Of a DNA stretch of 62,196 nt, positions 1 through 6,349 are shown one piece after another (position 1 is the stretch's first letter; the number at the start of each line of letters is the position of its first letter). The notes beneath the pieces were generated by a model. That model did not search any database. It saw nothing but the letters and a program-made list of their open reading frames with translations, and had not been told where the DNA came from. The stretch comes from Virgisporangium ochraceum (lineage in GTDB: Bacteria > Actinomycetota > Actinomycetes > Mycobacteriales > Micromonosporaceae), in NCBI RefSeq assembly GCF_016863655.1, contig NZ_BOPH01000060.1:1-62196 (forward strand), read 5' to 3'. The position numbers were made by a program, and so were the translations under genes.

Positions 1-1
1 G

Positions 2-15
2 TGCAAGATCGGCGC
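2..15 (+). repeat. Arm of a dispersed palindromic element, cut by the window edge
   Basis: The sequence TGCAAGATCGGCGC matches the right arm of the complete palindrome at 22388-22465 (ACTGCAAGATCGGCG) and shares CAAGATCG with the one at 5537-5592. Its left arm would lie outside the window. It is probably the end of an intergenic palindrome belonging to the gene upstream. Confidence 0.5.
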
Positions 16-110
16 ACGCTTGGACGACGGGGCGGGCGCGAGCGGCGTGGCCGGTCCGCAACCGGACACAGCGCTACCAGTGGTTGGTGGTCTCAGTTTG
101 TGGAACTGGC

Positions 111-139
111 TTCCACGTAGTAGGCGTACGTGGCACTAT
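111..139 (+). promoter_or_regulatory. Predicted promoter of the cimA leader
   Basis: A -35 like TTCCAC (111-116) and a -10 like CACTAT (134-139) are separated by 17 bp. The implied start site is near 146, which is the GTG of the short leader peptide, so the leader would be translated from a leaderless transcript. The boxes are weak matches to consensus; the prediction rests on their coincidence with the leader GTG. Confidence 0.4.
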
Positions 140-145
140 GACCGC

Positions 146-172
146 GTGACCCGGCTCATTATTGGCCCCTAG
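146..172 (+). CDS. Putative leader peptide of the cimA attenuator (8 aa)
   Basis: GTG ACC CGG CTC ATT ATT GGC CCC TAG encodes MTRLIIGP. Two consecutive Ile codons follow a Leu codon, as expected for a leader whose translation senses charged tRNA-Ile in front of an isoleucine-pathway gene. The stop codon lies at the foot of a GCGCGC hairpin (172-177 pairing with 206-211), and a terminator-like hairpin follows at 214-242. There is no Shine-Dalgarno; initiation at the RNA 5' end is inferred. Reading it as a chance ORF is possible, but its position, the Ile codons and the hairpins agree. Confidence 0.5.
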   Translation: MTRLIIGP

Positions 173-242
173 CGCGCCCGCGACCGTCGAAGACGGCATT
201 CCGCAGCGCGCAGACCTCTCGCTTCCCGGCGGGAGGTTTTTT
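172..242 (+). promoter_or_regulatory. Attenuator: pause hairpin and intrinsic terminator before cimA
   Basis: GCGCGC at 172-177 can pair with GCGCGC at 206-211, enclosing a small CCGTC-GAA-GACGG hairpin (184-196). Just after it, ACCTCTCGC (214-222) pairs with GCGGGAGGT (229-237) around a 6-nt loop and runs into six Ts (237-242), a textbook intrinsic terminator placed before the cimA ribosome-binding site. A terminator upstream of a gene, next to a short Ile-containing peptide, is the architecture of amino-acid attenuators such as those of ilvB and leuA in other actinobacteria. The exact antiterminator pairing was not resolved by eye. Confidence 0.6.
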
Positions 243-270
243 GTTGGTCAAAATCAGGAGGATCGAGGAA

Positions 271-1881
271 ATGCAGGTCTACGACACCACGTTGCGGGAC
301 GGGGCCCAGCGCGAGGGAATCACGTACTCGGTGGTCGACAAGCTCGCCGTGGCGCGGCTGCTCGACGAGTTCGGAGTCGGGTTCATCGAGGGCGGCTGGC
401 CCGGCGCGATGCCCAAGGACACCGAGTTCTTCCGCAGAGCGCGCACCGAGCTCAACCTCAGGCATGCCCTGTTCACCGCGTTCGGCGCCACCCGCAAGGC
501 CGGCACCACCGCCGACAAGGACCGGCAGGTCAGGGCGCTCCTCGACGCCGAGACGCCGGTGGTGACGCTGGTGGCGAAGTCCGACGTGCGGCACGTCGAG
601 CGGGCCCTGCGCACCACGCTGGAGGAGAACCTCGCGATGGTGCGCGACACCGTGGAACTGATGGTCCGCGAGGGGCGTCGCGTCTTCCTCGACTGCGAGC
701 ACTTCTACGACGGGTTCCGGTTCAACCCCGAGTACACGACCCTCGTCGCGTACACCGCGTTGGAGGCCGGCGCCGAGGCCGCGGTCATGTGCGACACCAA
801 CGGGGGCATGCTGCCGTCGATGGTCACGCGCGTCGTCGGCGACGTGGTCGAGCGGCTGGCCGCGCTGGGAGTCGAAGATCCGGTGACGAGGCTCGGCATG
901 CACGCGCAGAACGACACCTCCTGCGCCGTGGCCAATACCGTTGCCGCCGTCGAGGCCGGGGTGCCGCACTTCCAGGGGACCGCCAACGGCTACGGCGAGC
1001 GGCCCGGCAACGCCGACCTCTTCGCCGTCGTGGCGAACCTGCAACTCAAGCTCGGGCTGAAGGTCCTACCGGACGGATGCCTGGAACAGATGGTGCGCGT
1101 CTCGCACGCCATCGCCGAGATCGCCAACATCGCCCCGGACACCCACCAGGCATATGCCGGGTCGTCGGCCTTCGCCCACAAGGCGGGCCTGCACGCGAGC
1201 GCGATCAAAGTGGACCCGCTGCTGTACAACCACATCGAGCCCGAGCTCGTCGGTAACGACATGCGGATCCTGGTGACGGAGATGGCCGGCCGGGCCAGCG
1301 TCGAGCTCAAGAGCCGCGAGCTGGGCGTGGATCTGGCCGGCCATCCCGAAACGCTGTCCCGGGTCACCGACCGGGTCAAGCAGCTGGAGGCGCAGGGCTG
1401 GTCGTTCGAGGCGGCCGACGCGTCGTTCGAGCTGATGATCAGGTCGGAGCTGGGGGACGCCGCGGCGCAGCGCCCGTTCTCGCTGGAGTCCTACCGGGTG
1501 CTGGTGGAGCACCGGGAGGACGGCGCCGTCGTCTCCGAGGCGACCGTCAAGGTCCGGGTACGCGGCGAGCGGGTCATCGCCACCGCGGAGGGCAACGGAC
1601 CGGTCAACGCGCTCGACAACTCGCTGCGGGTCGCCCTGACCAAGCACTTCCCGGAGCTGGCCGACTTCGAGCTCGCCGACTACAAGGTCCGCATCCTCGA
1701 GGGCAGCCACGGCACCGGCGCGATCACGCGCGTGCTCGTGGAAACCCGCGGACCGGGCAAGGACTGGGTCACCGTCGGCGTGCACGAGAACGTCGTCGAG
1801 GCCAGCTGGCACGCCCTGGTCGACGCGCTCACGTACGGGCTGTCGAGGAACTATGCGGTGGGGAGCACCAACTCGGCGTAG
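271..1881 (+). CDS. cimA: Citramalate synthase (536 aa)
   Basis: Condenses pyruvate with acetyl-CoA to (R)-citramalate, the first step of the threonine-independent route to 2-oxobutyrate and isoleucine. The N-terminal DRE-TIM barrel begins with YDTTLRDGAQREG (residues 4-16). HAQND near 211-215 and GYGERPGNADL follow, then KAGLHASAI, and a C-terminal LeuA-type allosteric domain fills roughly residues 400-536. HAQND has Gln where many relatives have the second His of the HxH metal site; I believe this is common in the actinobacterial subfamily. The ATG at 271 has AGGAGG nine bases upstream; the in-frame TTG at 241 lies inside the terminator U-tract and is rejected. The 3' end overlaps the convergent EEP gene by 31 nt. 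Confidence 0.9.
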   Translation: MQVYDTTLRDGAQREGITYSVVDKLAVARLLDEFGVGFIEGGWPGAMPKDTEFFRRARTELNLRHALFTAFGATRKAGTTADKDRQVRALLDAETPVVTLVAKSDVRHVERALRTTLEENLAMVRDTVELMVREGRRVFLDCEHFYDGFRFNPEYTTLVAYTALEAGAEAAVMCDTNGGMLPSMVTRVVGDVVERLAALGVEDPVTRLGMHAQNDTSCAVANTVAAVEAGVPHFQGTANGYGERPGNADLFAVVANLQLKLGLKVLPDGCLEQMVRVSHAIAEIANIAPDTHQAYAGSSAFAHKAGLHASAIKVDPLLYNHIEPELVGNDMRILVTEMAGRASVELKSRELGVDLAGHPETLSRVTDRVKQLEAQGWSFEAADASFELMIRSELGDAAAQRPFSLESYRVLVEHREDGAVVSEATVKVRVRGERVIATAEGNGPVNALDNSLRVALTKHFPELADFELADYKVRILEGSHGTGAITRVLVETRGPGKDWVTVGVHENVVEASWHALVDALTYGLSRNYAVGSTNSA

Positions 1882-2816
1882 AACGCCTTGTGGTCGGTGC
1901 CCCGTATCCGGTACGGGCGGGCCGCCCGGACTCCGATCCGGCGGTCCGCCAGTACCCGGTCGAGCGTCACACCGGGCATGAACCACTTCTCGTCGTACGG
2001 CCACGACGGGCGCAGCCCCGAACCGACCACCGACGCGGCATCGCGGTACCCGGTGTCGATGAGCCGGCGCAGCGCCGCATGGTCGAGGGTCGCGTTGAAG
2101 TCGCCGGCCAGGACCCGGAGCGGGCCGTCCACAGTGGCCGGTGGCTGGTCGCGGAGATCCCGTTCCCAGTAGGCCATCGCCGGCGCGCCCCACGGAGCGG
2201 TCGGATGAACCGACTCGACCAGGACCGGCGGCGCGCCTGGTACGTCCACTGTGGCCTGTGCCTGGAGGAAACCGCCGGCGTGGGTGCGCACCGACCGCTC
2301 CCGCAACGGATGCCGACTCAGCAGGGCCGACCCGCCGGTGCCGTCACGCGGGTACAGCGCCCGGTACGGCAGCACCTCGTCGGCGCCGGCCTCCGCCAGC
2401 CCCGTGAGGTCGCCGGGGGAGAACTCCTGCAACGCCAGCACGTCGACGTTCAGGCGGCGGACCAGGTCGAGCACCTGGCGCTCGTCGCCGTTGCCCGCCA
2501 AAAGGTTCGCCGAGAGCACCTTGAGAGAAGGCCCGCCGGCTGCCCGTCTCCCATCATTTATCGCGCGGGGAGCGACCACGACGCACAGCGCGAGGGCCGC
2601 GACCACCGCGACCCCGCCCGCCACCCAGCGGCGGGTGCCCAGCGCCACGGCCGCGACCACGACGGCGGCCGCCGCGACGTACGGCGTGAACGCCATGAGC
2701 TGCACCCACGGCCAGCCGCGCTCGAGGCCGAACACGCGGGTGACCGACCACACCGCGCAGCCGAGGACGGCCACCCAGAGGGCGGCGAGGAGGAGGCGCC
2801 TGACGGTCGGATGCAC
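1851..2816 (-). CDS. Membrane-anchored endonuclease/exonuclease/phosphatase-family protein (321 aa)
   Basis: Three hydrophobic segments (about residues 8-27, 39-60 and 66-86) are followed by an EEP-fold domain from about residue 98. Recognisable EEP motifs are LSANLLAGN, the metal-binding Glu in LQEFSPG, the catalytic region SVHPTAPWG, AGDFNAT and the terminal TDHKAFY with its Asp-His pair. The catalytic domain should lie outside the membrane. Substrate is unknown; relatives act on nucleic acids, phosphoinositides or other phosphodiesters. It follows the 251-aa gene by 15 nt on the same strand, so the two are probably cotranscribed. Its 3' end is antisense to the last 31 nt of cimA. Confidence 0.85.
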   Translation of the reverse strand: MHPTVRRLLLAALWVAVLGCAVWSVTRVFGLERGWPWVQLMAFTPYVAAAAVVVAAVALGTRRWVAGGVAVVAALALCVVVAPRAINDGRRAAGGPSLKVLSANLLAGNGDERQVLDLVRRLNVDVLALQEFSPGDLTGLAEAGADEVLPYRALYPRDGTGGSALLSRHPLRERSVRTHAGGFLQAQATVDVPGAPPVLVESVHPTAPWGAPAMAYWERDLRDQPPATVDGPLRVLAGDFNATLDHAALRRLIDTGYRDAASVVGSGLRPSWPYDEKWFMPGVTLDRVLADRRIGVRAARPYRIRGTDHKAFYAELVLPTA

Positions 2817-2831
2817 CCGGCCGACGGTAAT

Positions 2832-3587
2832 TCACGCGGTAAAGGCGCGATCCACTATCGCGATGAGCCGCTCGCGCAGGGGAGCGGCCCGGTCGGCGAA
2901 CGCCTTCTGCGCGGCTGTGTACTCGGCGCGACCTGCCGGTGTCTCGATGCGGACCGGCTCGTAGCCGAGGTCGCGGAGGTCGTAGGGGCTGGCGCGCATG
3001 TCGAGGGTGCGGATGTCGCGGGCCAGCTCGAAGCAGTCGACCACTGTCGGGGAACCGACGAGCGGGGCGAGCTTGAAGGACCACTTGTAGAGGTCCATGT
3101 TGGCGTGCAGGCAGCCGGGCTGCTCGAGGTCGTGCTGGGTGTCGCGGGTCGGCTGCAGGAGGTTCAGGCTGCGCGCGGGCGGCGTGAAGAAGCGGAACGC
3201 GTCGAAGTGGCTGCAGCGCACCTGCCTCTCCTCCAGGAGCCGCGCGATCTCCGGCTGCGACAGGCGTAGCGGCCAGGCGGTGTGCCGGACCTCCCGCTGG
3301 TCGAGGCGGTAGACCATGGCCCACTCGTGCAGGCCGAAGCAGCCCAGGTGCGGCGGCCGCTTCGCGGTGTTCGCGAGAAGGTCGCGGATCCACTGTGCGC
3401 GTGCCCGGTGCTCCGGCCTGATCCCGGTGGTGTCGGGGCGCCACTTCCGCAGCTGCGCCGGCCGGTGCGAGTAGTAGGTGAAGAGGAAGTCCTCGACCGG
3501 GTGCTTGACGCCTCTCCTGCGCCGTTCGAGGTGACCGTGCAGCAGCGCATCGACCCTGCGCTCATGCTTCTCGGCCTCCGACTGCAC
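2832..3587 (-). CDS. Conserved actinobacterial protein, often labelled 3-methyladenine DNA glycosylase (251 aa)
   Basis: A soluble protein with a conserved core including KHPVEDFLFTYYSHRPAQL and, later, HLGCFGLHEWAMVYR and PGCLHANMDLYKW. I recognise the family as one that databases commonly call 3-methyladenine DNA glycosylase, but none of the helix-hairpin-helix signature of AlkA or Tag, nor the MPG fold motifs, is visible, so that function is doubtful. Several His, Cys and Trp residues in the conserved blocks suggest an enzyme. The start is GTG at 3587, and only 28 bp separate it from the divergent FAH-family gene. Confidence 0.7.
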   Translation of the reverse strand: MQSEAEKHERRVDALLHGHLERRRRGVKHPVEDFLFTYYSHRPAQLRKWRPDTTGIRPEHRARAQWIRDLLANTAKRPPHLGCFGLHEWAMVYRLDQREVRHTAWPLRLSQPEIARLLEERQVRCSHFDAFRFFTPPARSLNLLQPTRDTQHDLEQPGCLHANMDLYKWSFKLAPLVGSPTVVDCFELARDIRTLDMRASPYDLRDLGYEPVRIETPAGRAEYTAAQKAFADRAAPLRERLIAIVDRAFTA

Positions 3588-3603
3588 CGGTCGAGCGTAC
3601 GAC

Positions 3604-3609
3604 TATGTT
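3604..3609 (+). promoter_or_regulatory. -10 element of a leaderless promoter for the FAH-family gene
   Basis: TATGTT matches TANNNT and ends seven bases before the ATG at 3616, so transcription is predicted to begin at the start codon. No convincing -35 box is seen. The whole promoter lies in the 28-bp gap to the divergent neighbour and extends into its 5' end. Confidence 0.5.
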
Positions 3610-3615
3610 GGTGCC

Positions 3616-4410
3616 ATGCGGTTCGCTCGGTTCGTGCACCCCGGTGGCATGTCGTTCGGCGTGGTCGAGGGTGAGGCCGGCGCGCCGGTCTCCGCCCTGA
3701 CGGTCGCCGAGATCGACAAGATCCCGTTCGAGGAGATCCGGTACACCGGCAAGCGGTGGGCGCTGCCCGACGTCCGGCTCCTCGCGCCGATCTTCTCCAG
3801 CAAGGTGGTGTGCGTGGGGCGCAACTACGCCGACCACGCCGCCGAGCTGGGCAACGAGGTGCCCAAGGAACCGCTGATCTTCCTCAAGCCGTCGACGTCG
3901 GTGATCGGCCCCAACGACGCGATCCGGCTGCCCCCGCAGAGCCGGCAGGTCGAGCACGAGGCCGAGCTCGCCGTGGTGATCGGTATCGGACCCGGCCCGG
4001 CCCGCCGGCTCGACCGGGCCGCCGCGTCGAAGGTCATCTTCGGGTACACGTGCGCCAACGACGTCACCGCCCGCGATCTGCAGAAGGCCGACGTCCAGTT
4101 CACCCGCGCCAAGGGCTTCGACTCGTTCTGCCCGCTCGGCCCGTGGATCGTCACCGGTCTCGACGTCAGCGACCTGGAGGTGCGCTGCGAGGTCAGCGAC
4201 GAGGTCCGGCAGATCGGCCGCACCAAGGACATGGTCTTCGACGTCGCCACCCTGGTGTCGTACGTGTCACACGTGATGACGCTCCTGCCCGGCGACGTCA
4301 TCCTCACCGGCACCCCGGCCGGCGTCGGCCCATTGACCGCCGGCGACACCGTCACCGTGCGGGTCGAGGGCATCGGCGACCTGACCAACCCCGTGACGGC
4401 GCTGGATTAG
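3616..4410 (+). CDS. Fumarylacetoacetate hydrolase-family protein (264 aa)
   Basis: A short N-terminal domain (1-60) precedes the FAH catalytic domain (about 62-264). Metal ligands are visible in EHEAELAVVIG (Glu115, Glu117) and in CANDVTARD (146-154, Asp149); TGTPAGVG (231-238) closes the active site. Small FAHD-type enzymes act as acylpyruvases, oxaloacetate decarboxylases or homoprotocatechuate-pathway isomerases; the sequence alone does not choose. In other actinobacteria this gene normally sits immediately before gltX, but here a tRNA unit follows. A short leader or leaderless start is predicted. Confidence 0.85.
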   Translation: MRFARFVHPGGMSFGVVEGEAGAPVSALTVAEIDKIPFEEIRYTGKRWALPDVRLLAPIFSSKVVCVGRNYADHAAELGNEVPKEPLIFLKPSTSVIGPNDAIRLPPQSRQVEHEAELAVVIGIGPGPARRLDRAAASKVIFGYTCANDVTARDLQKADVQFTRAKGFDSFCPLGPWIVTGLDVSDLEVRCEVSDEVRQIGRTKDMVFDVATLVSYVSHVMTLLPGDVILTGTPAGVGPLTAGDTVTVRVEGIGDLTNPVTALD

Positions 4411-4419
4411 CTAACCGAT

Positions 4420-4449
4420 TTGGCCGCGACGCCGGGCGGCCTGTAGAGT
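4420..4449 (+). promoter_or_regulatory. Promoter of the tRNA-Gln/tRNA-Glu unit
   Basis: TTGGCC (4420-4425) and TAGAGT (4444-4449) are spaced 18 bp apart, and the mature tRNA-Gln starts 24 nt after the -10. This fits a dedicated promoter for the two tRNAs placed right after the FAH-family stop codon. Confidence 0.5.
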
Positions 4450-4473
4450 TCTCTCTCGGCGCTCCGGTGCCAA

Positions 4474-4545
4474 TGGGGTATGGGGTAATTGGCAGCCCAA
4501 CTGATTCTGGTTCAGTTAGTCTAGGTTCGAGTCCTGGTACCCCAG
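4474..4545 (+). tRNA. tRNA-Gln (anticodon CTG)
   Basis: The acceptor stem pairs TGGGGTA (4474-4480) with TACCCCA (4538-4544), with discriminator G4545. The anticodon arm is ACTGA-TTCTGGT-TCAGT, so the anticodon is CTG at 4507-4509, and the T arm contains GGTTCGAGTCC. The 3' CCA is not encoded. The 72-nt length and U1-A72 pair are typical of bacterial tRNA-Gln. Confidence 0.95.
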
Positions 4546-4596
4546 CGGCTGATGTGGTTGGTGTAGTCTTCACCGGCAACACAGTTGATGTTCTAG

Positions 4597-4669
4597 GGCC
4601 CCGTCGTCTAGCGGCCTAGGACGCCGCCCTCTCAAGGCGGTAGCGAGGGTTCGAATCCCTTCGGGGCTA
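4597..4669 (+). tRNA. tRNA-Glu (anticodon CTC)
   Basis: The acceptor stem is GGCCCCG (4597-4603) with CGGGGCT (4662-4668), ending in a G-U pair, and discriminator A4669. The anticodon arm CCGCC-CTCTCAA-GGCGG gives anticodon CTC at 4631-4633. The T arm carries GGTTCGAATCC. CCA is not encoded. It lies 51 nt after tRNA-Gln and is probably processed from the same transcript. Confidence 0.95.
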
Positions 4670-4678
4670 CACGTGATG

Positions 4679-4708
4679 CGGCGCTCCCCAATGATGGGGG
4701 CGCCGTTT
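4679..4708 (+). terminator. Intrinsic terminator of the tRNA unit
   Basis: CGGCGC-T-CCCC (4679-4689) pairs with GGGGGCGCCG (4696-4705) with one bulged T and a 6-nt AATGAT loop, followed by GTTTCT. It begins ten bases after tRNA-Glu. Confidence 0.8.
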
Positions 4709-4761
4709 CTGCTTCTCGGGGGAAGTTCAGGGGGCGCTGTGCCGGATCTCGTCGTCGCGGG

Positions 4762-5499
4762 GTGACAGCGGCTACCCTGGCCGCCGTTTCGGCCGTTCTC
4801 GTGCTCAGTGGGGCGTTGCACGCGGCCACCGGGTTCGGCTTCGCACTCCTCAGCGCGCCGATCCTCGCCGCGCTGCTCGGCCCGCCCGACGCGATCAGCG
4901 TCATCGTCCTCACCGGCGTCGTCGTCGACGTGCTCATCCTCGGCGCGGAGCGGCGCCGCCCGTCACCCTCCTGGCCGGAGGCGGTCGGGCTCACGGCGTG
5001 GGCGGTGCCCGGTCTCGTCGCGGGCGCCTGGCTCCTCAGCTCGCTGCCGCGCACCGGGCTGCAGCTGCTCGTCGCCGGCGCCGTGCTGGGCGGGGTCGCG
5101 ATGCGCGTCGTGGGCGGCCGCCGCGCGGCCGCCTCGCCCCACCGCGGGTGGACGCGCGCCGCGGCCGGCCTGTCGTCGGGACTGCTCTCGACGTCCACGA
5201 CACTGGGTGGCCCGCCGGTGGTGCTGTACCTGATGAGCCGTCGGCTGAACCCACAGACCATGCGGGACACGCTGGTGGTGCTGTCACTGCTGCGGACGCC
5301 GCCGAGCGTGCTGGCGCTCGTGGTGGCCGGCGCATTGCGGTGGCGGCCGGAGATCCCGCTTCTCTGGCTGGCGGTGCTGGCCGGGTACGCCTGCGGGAAG
5401 TGGGTGTTCGTCCGCCTCGACGCGGGTCGGTATGAGCGGGGGGTGTTGGGGTTGTTGGTGGTGGCCGCTCTTACGGCCACGGTGGTTGCCCTCGTGTAG
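4762..5499 (+). CDS. Sulfite exporter TauE/SafE-family membrane protein (245 aa)
   Basis: An almost entirely hydrophobic protein with seven or eight predicted membrane spans. The family signature is a first helix with GALHAATGFGFALLSAPILAALL-like text (about residues 18-40) and a second, repeated half around GLLSTSTTLGGPPVVLYLMS (about 134-153). Members move small anions, often sulfur oxyanions or organosulfonates, across the inner membrane. The chosen start is GTG at 4762; the Shine-Dalgarno is poor and a slightly later GTG is possible. The gene stands alone between the tRNA terminator and a palindrome shared with the convergent ndgR. Confidence 0.8.
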   Translation: MTAATLAAVSAVLVLSGALHAATGFGFALLSAPILAALLGPPDAISVIVLTGVVVDVLILGAERRRPSPSWPEAVGLTAWAVPGLVAGAWLLSSLPRTGLQLLVAGAVLGGVAMRVVGGRRAAASPHRGWTRAAAGLSSGLLSTSTTLGGPPVVLYLMSRRLNPQTMRDTLVVLSLLRTPPSVLALVVAGALRWRPEIPLLWLAVLAGYACGKWVFVRLDAGRYERGVLGLLVVAALTATVVALV

Positions 5500-5536
5500 C
5501 GGGCTGTTGGTGCCGCAGCCCGTGCCCACGTCCCTT

Positions 5537-5592
5537 CCGCGATCTTGGACGCTTCTACATCGGATTCGATGCATATGTGTCCAAGATCGCGG
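5537..5592. repeat. Palindromic element between convergent genes
   Basis: CCGCGATCTTGGAC (5537-5550) is repeated as its exact reverse complement at 5579-5592, giving a perfect 14-bp stem, extendable by imperfect pairs, around a 28-nt interior. It lies between the TauE and ndgR 3' ends. The GATCTTG core is shared with 22388-22465. It may terminate both transcripts, or be a copy of a dispersed REP-like family. Confidence 0.7.
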
Positions 5593-5613
5593 GGGGTGGG
5601 TGAGCGACGGGGG

Positions 5614-6300
5614 TCAGAGGCCGGACAGGCGCTGACCCGCGCGGACCACGGCCATCGCGTGGCGGTCGCCGGGGCGGCGGCCGAGCCGTTCGATCGGGCC
5701 GCTCACGCTGATCGAGGCGATCACGCGGCCGGTGCGGTCGCGGATCGGGGCGGAGACGCTCGCCACACCGGGCTCGCGTTCGGCGACGCTCTGGGCCCAG
5801 CCGCGGCGGCGGACCTCGGCCAGTGTGCGCCCGGTGAACTTGCACCGGGGCAGCAGCGGCATCACCGCCTCCGGCGGTTCCCACGCGAGGAGCACCTGCG
5901 CGGCGGAACCGGCGGTCATCGGCAGCACGGCACCGACCGGAACCGTGTCGCGCAGGCCGCTCGCGCGTTCGGCGGCGGCCACACAAATGCGCTCGTCGGC
6001 CCTGCGCAGGTACAGCTGGGCGCTCTCGCCGGTGGCGTCGCGCAGGGCGGTGAGGATCGGCTCGGCCGCGGTGAGAAGGATGTCGGGCGCGGCGTTGGCC
6101 AGCTCGCCCAGGCGGGGACCCGGGCGCCAGCGGCCCTGCGCGTCGCGCACGAGCATCCGGTGGATCTCCAGCGCCTGCGCCAACCGGTGGGCAGTGGCCC
6201 GTGGGAGCTTGGTGCGCTCGACCAGTTCCGCGAGGCTGGCGCCGTCTACGCAGGCGGCGAGGATGGTGACCGCCTTGTCGAGGACGCCGACGCCGCTCAT
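5614..6300 (-). CDS. ndgR: IclR-family regulator of leucine genes, NdgR type (229 aa)
   Basis: An N-terminal winged helix (about residues 1-60, with a recognition helix in RTKLPRATAHRLAQALE) is followed by an IclR effector-binding domain (about 70-229; ESAQLYLRR, GSAAQVLLAW, SVSAPIRDRTGRVIASISVSGP). The position, divergent from leuCD, is the conserved locus of NdgR/LtbR in actinobacteria, which controls leucine and other amino-acid genes. The ATG at 6300 is chosen; a TTG at 6333 would add 11 unlikely residues and run into the promoter. Confidence 0.88.
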   Translation of the reverse strand: MSGVGVLDKAVTILAACVDGASLAELVERTKLPRATAHRLAQALEIHRMLVRDAQGRWRPGPRLGELANAAPDILLTAAEPILTALRDATGESAQLYLRRADERICVAAAERASGLRDTVPVGAVLPMTAGSAAQVLLAWEPPEAVMPLLPRCKFTGRTLAEVRRRGWAQSVAEREPGVASVSAPIRDRTGRVIASISVSGPIERLGRRPGDRHAMAVVRAGQRLSGL

Positions 6301-6333
6301 ACTGTGTCCCACAAGCCGAAACTTACCTCCCAA

Positions 6334-6343
6334 ATTTTAGGAT
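6334..6343. promoter_or_regulatory. Overlapping divergent -10 boxes of leuC and ndgR
   Basis: On the + strand TAGGAT (6338-6343) ends seven bases before the leuC ATG at 6350, so leuC should be leaderless. On the - strand TAAAAT (6339-6334) is a good -10 for ndgR, with about a 28-nt leader. The two hexamers share two base pairs, so RNA polymerase cannot occupy both, and a regulator bound here would control both genes. Confidence 0.5.
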
Positions 6344-6349
6344 GTCCAG

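Noticed and set aside
241..270. TTG at 241 as the cimA start
   Set aside because: It lies in the terminator U-tract; the ATG at 271 has a strong AGGAGG and starts directly before the conserved N-terminal block.
1..270. T-box riboswitch before cimA
   Set aside because: No stem I with a specifier loop or T-box sequence (TGGNACCGCG-like) is seen; the short leader ORF with hairpins fits an attenuator better.
162..1256. Long frame overlapping cimA in another phase
   Set aside because: Arg-rich shadow without motifs, wholly inside cimA.
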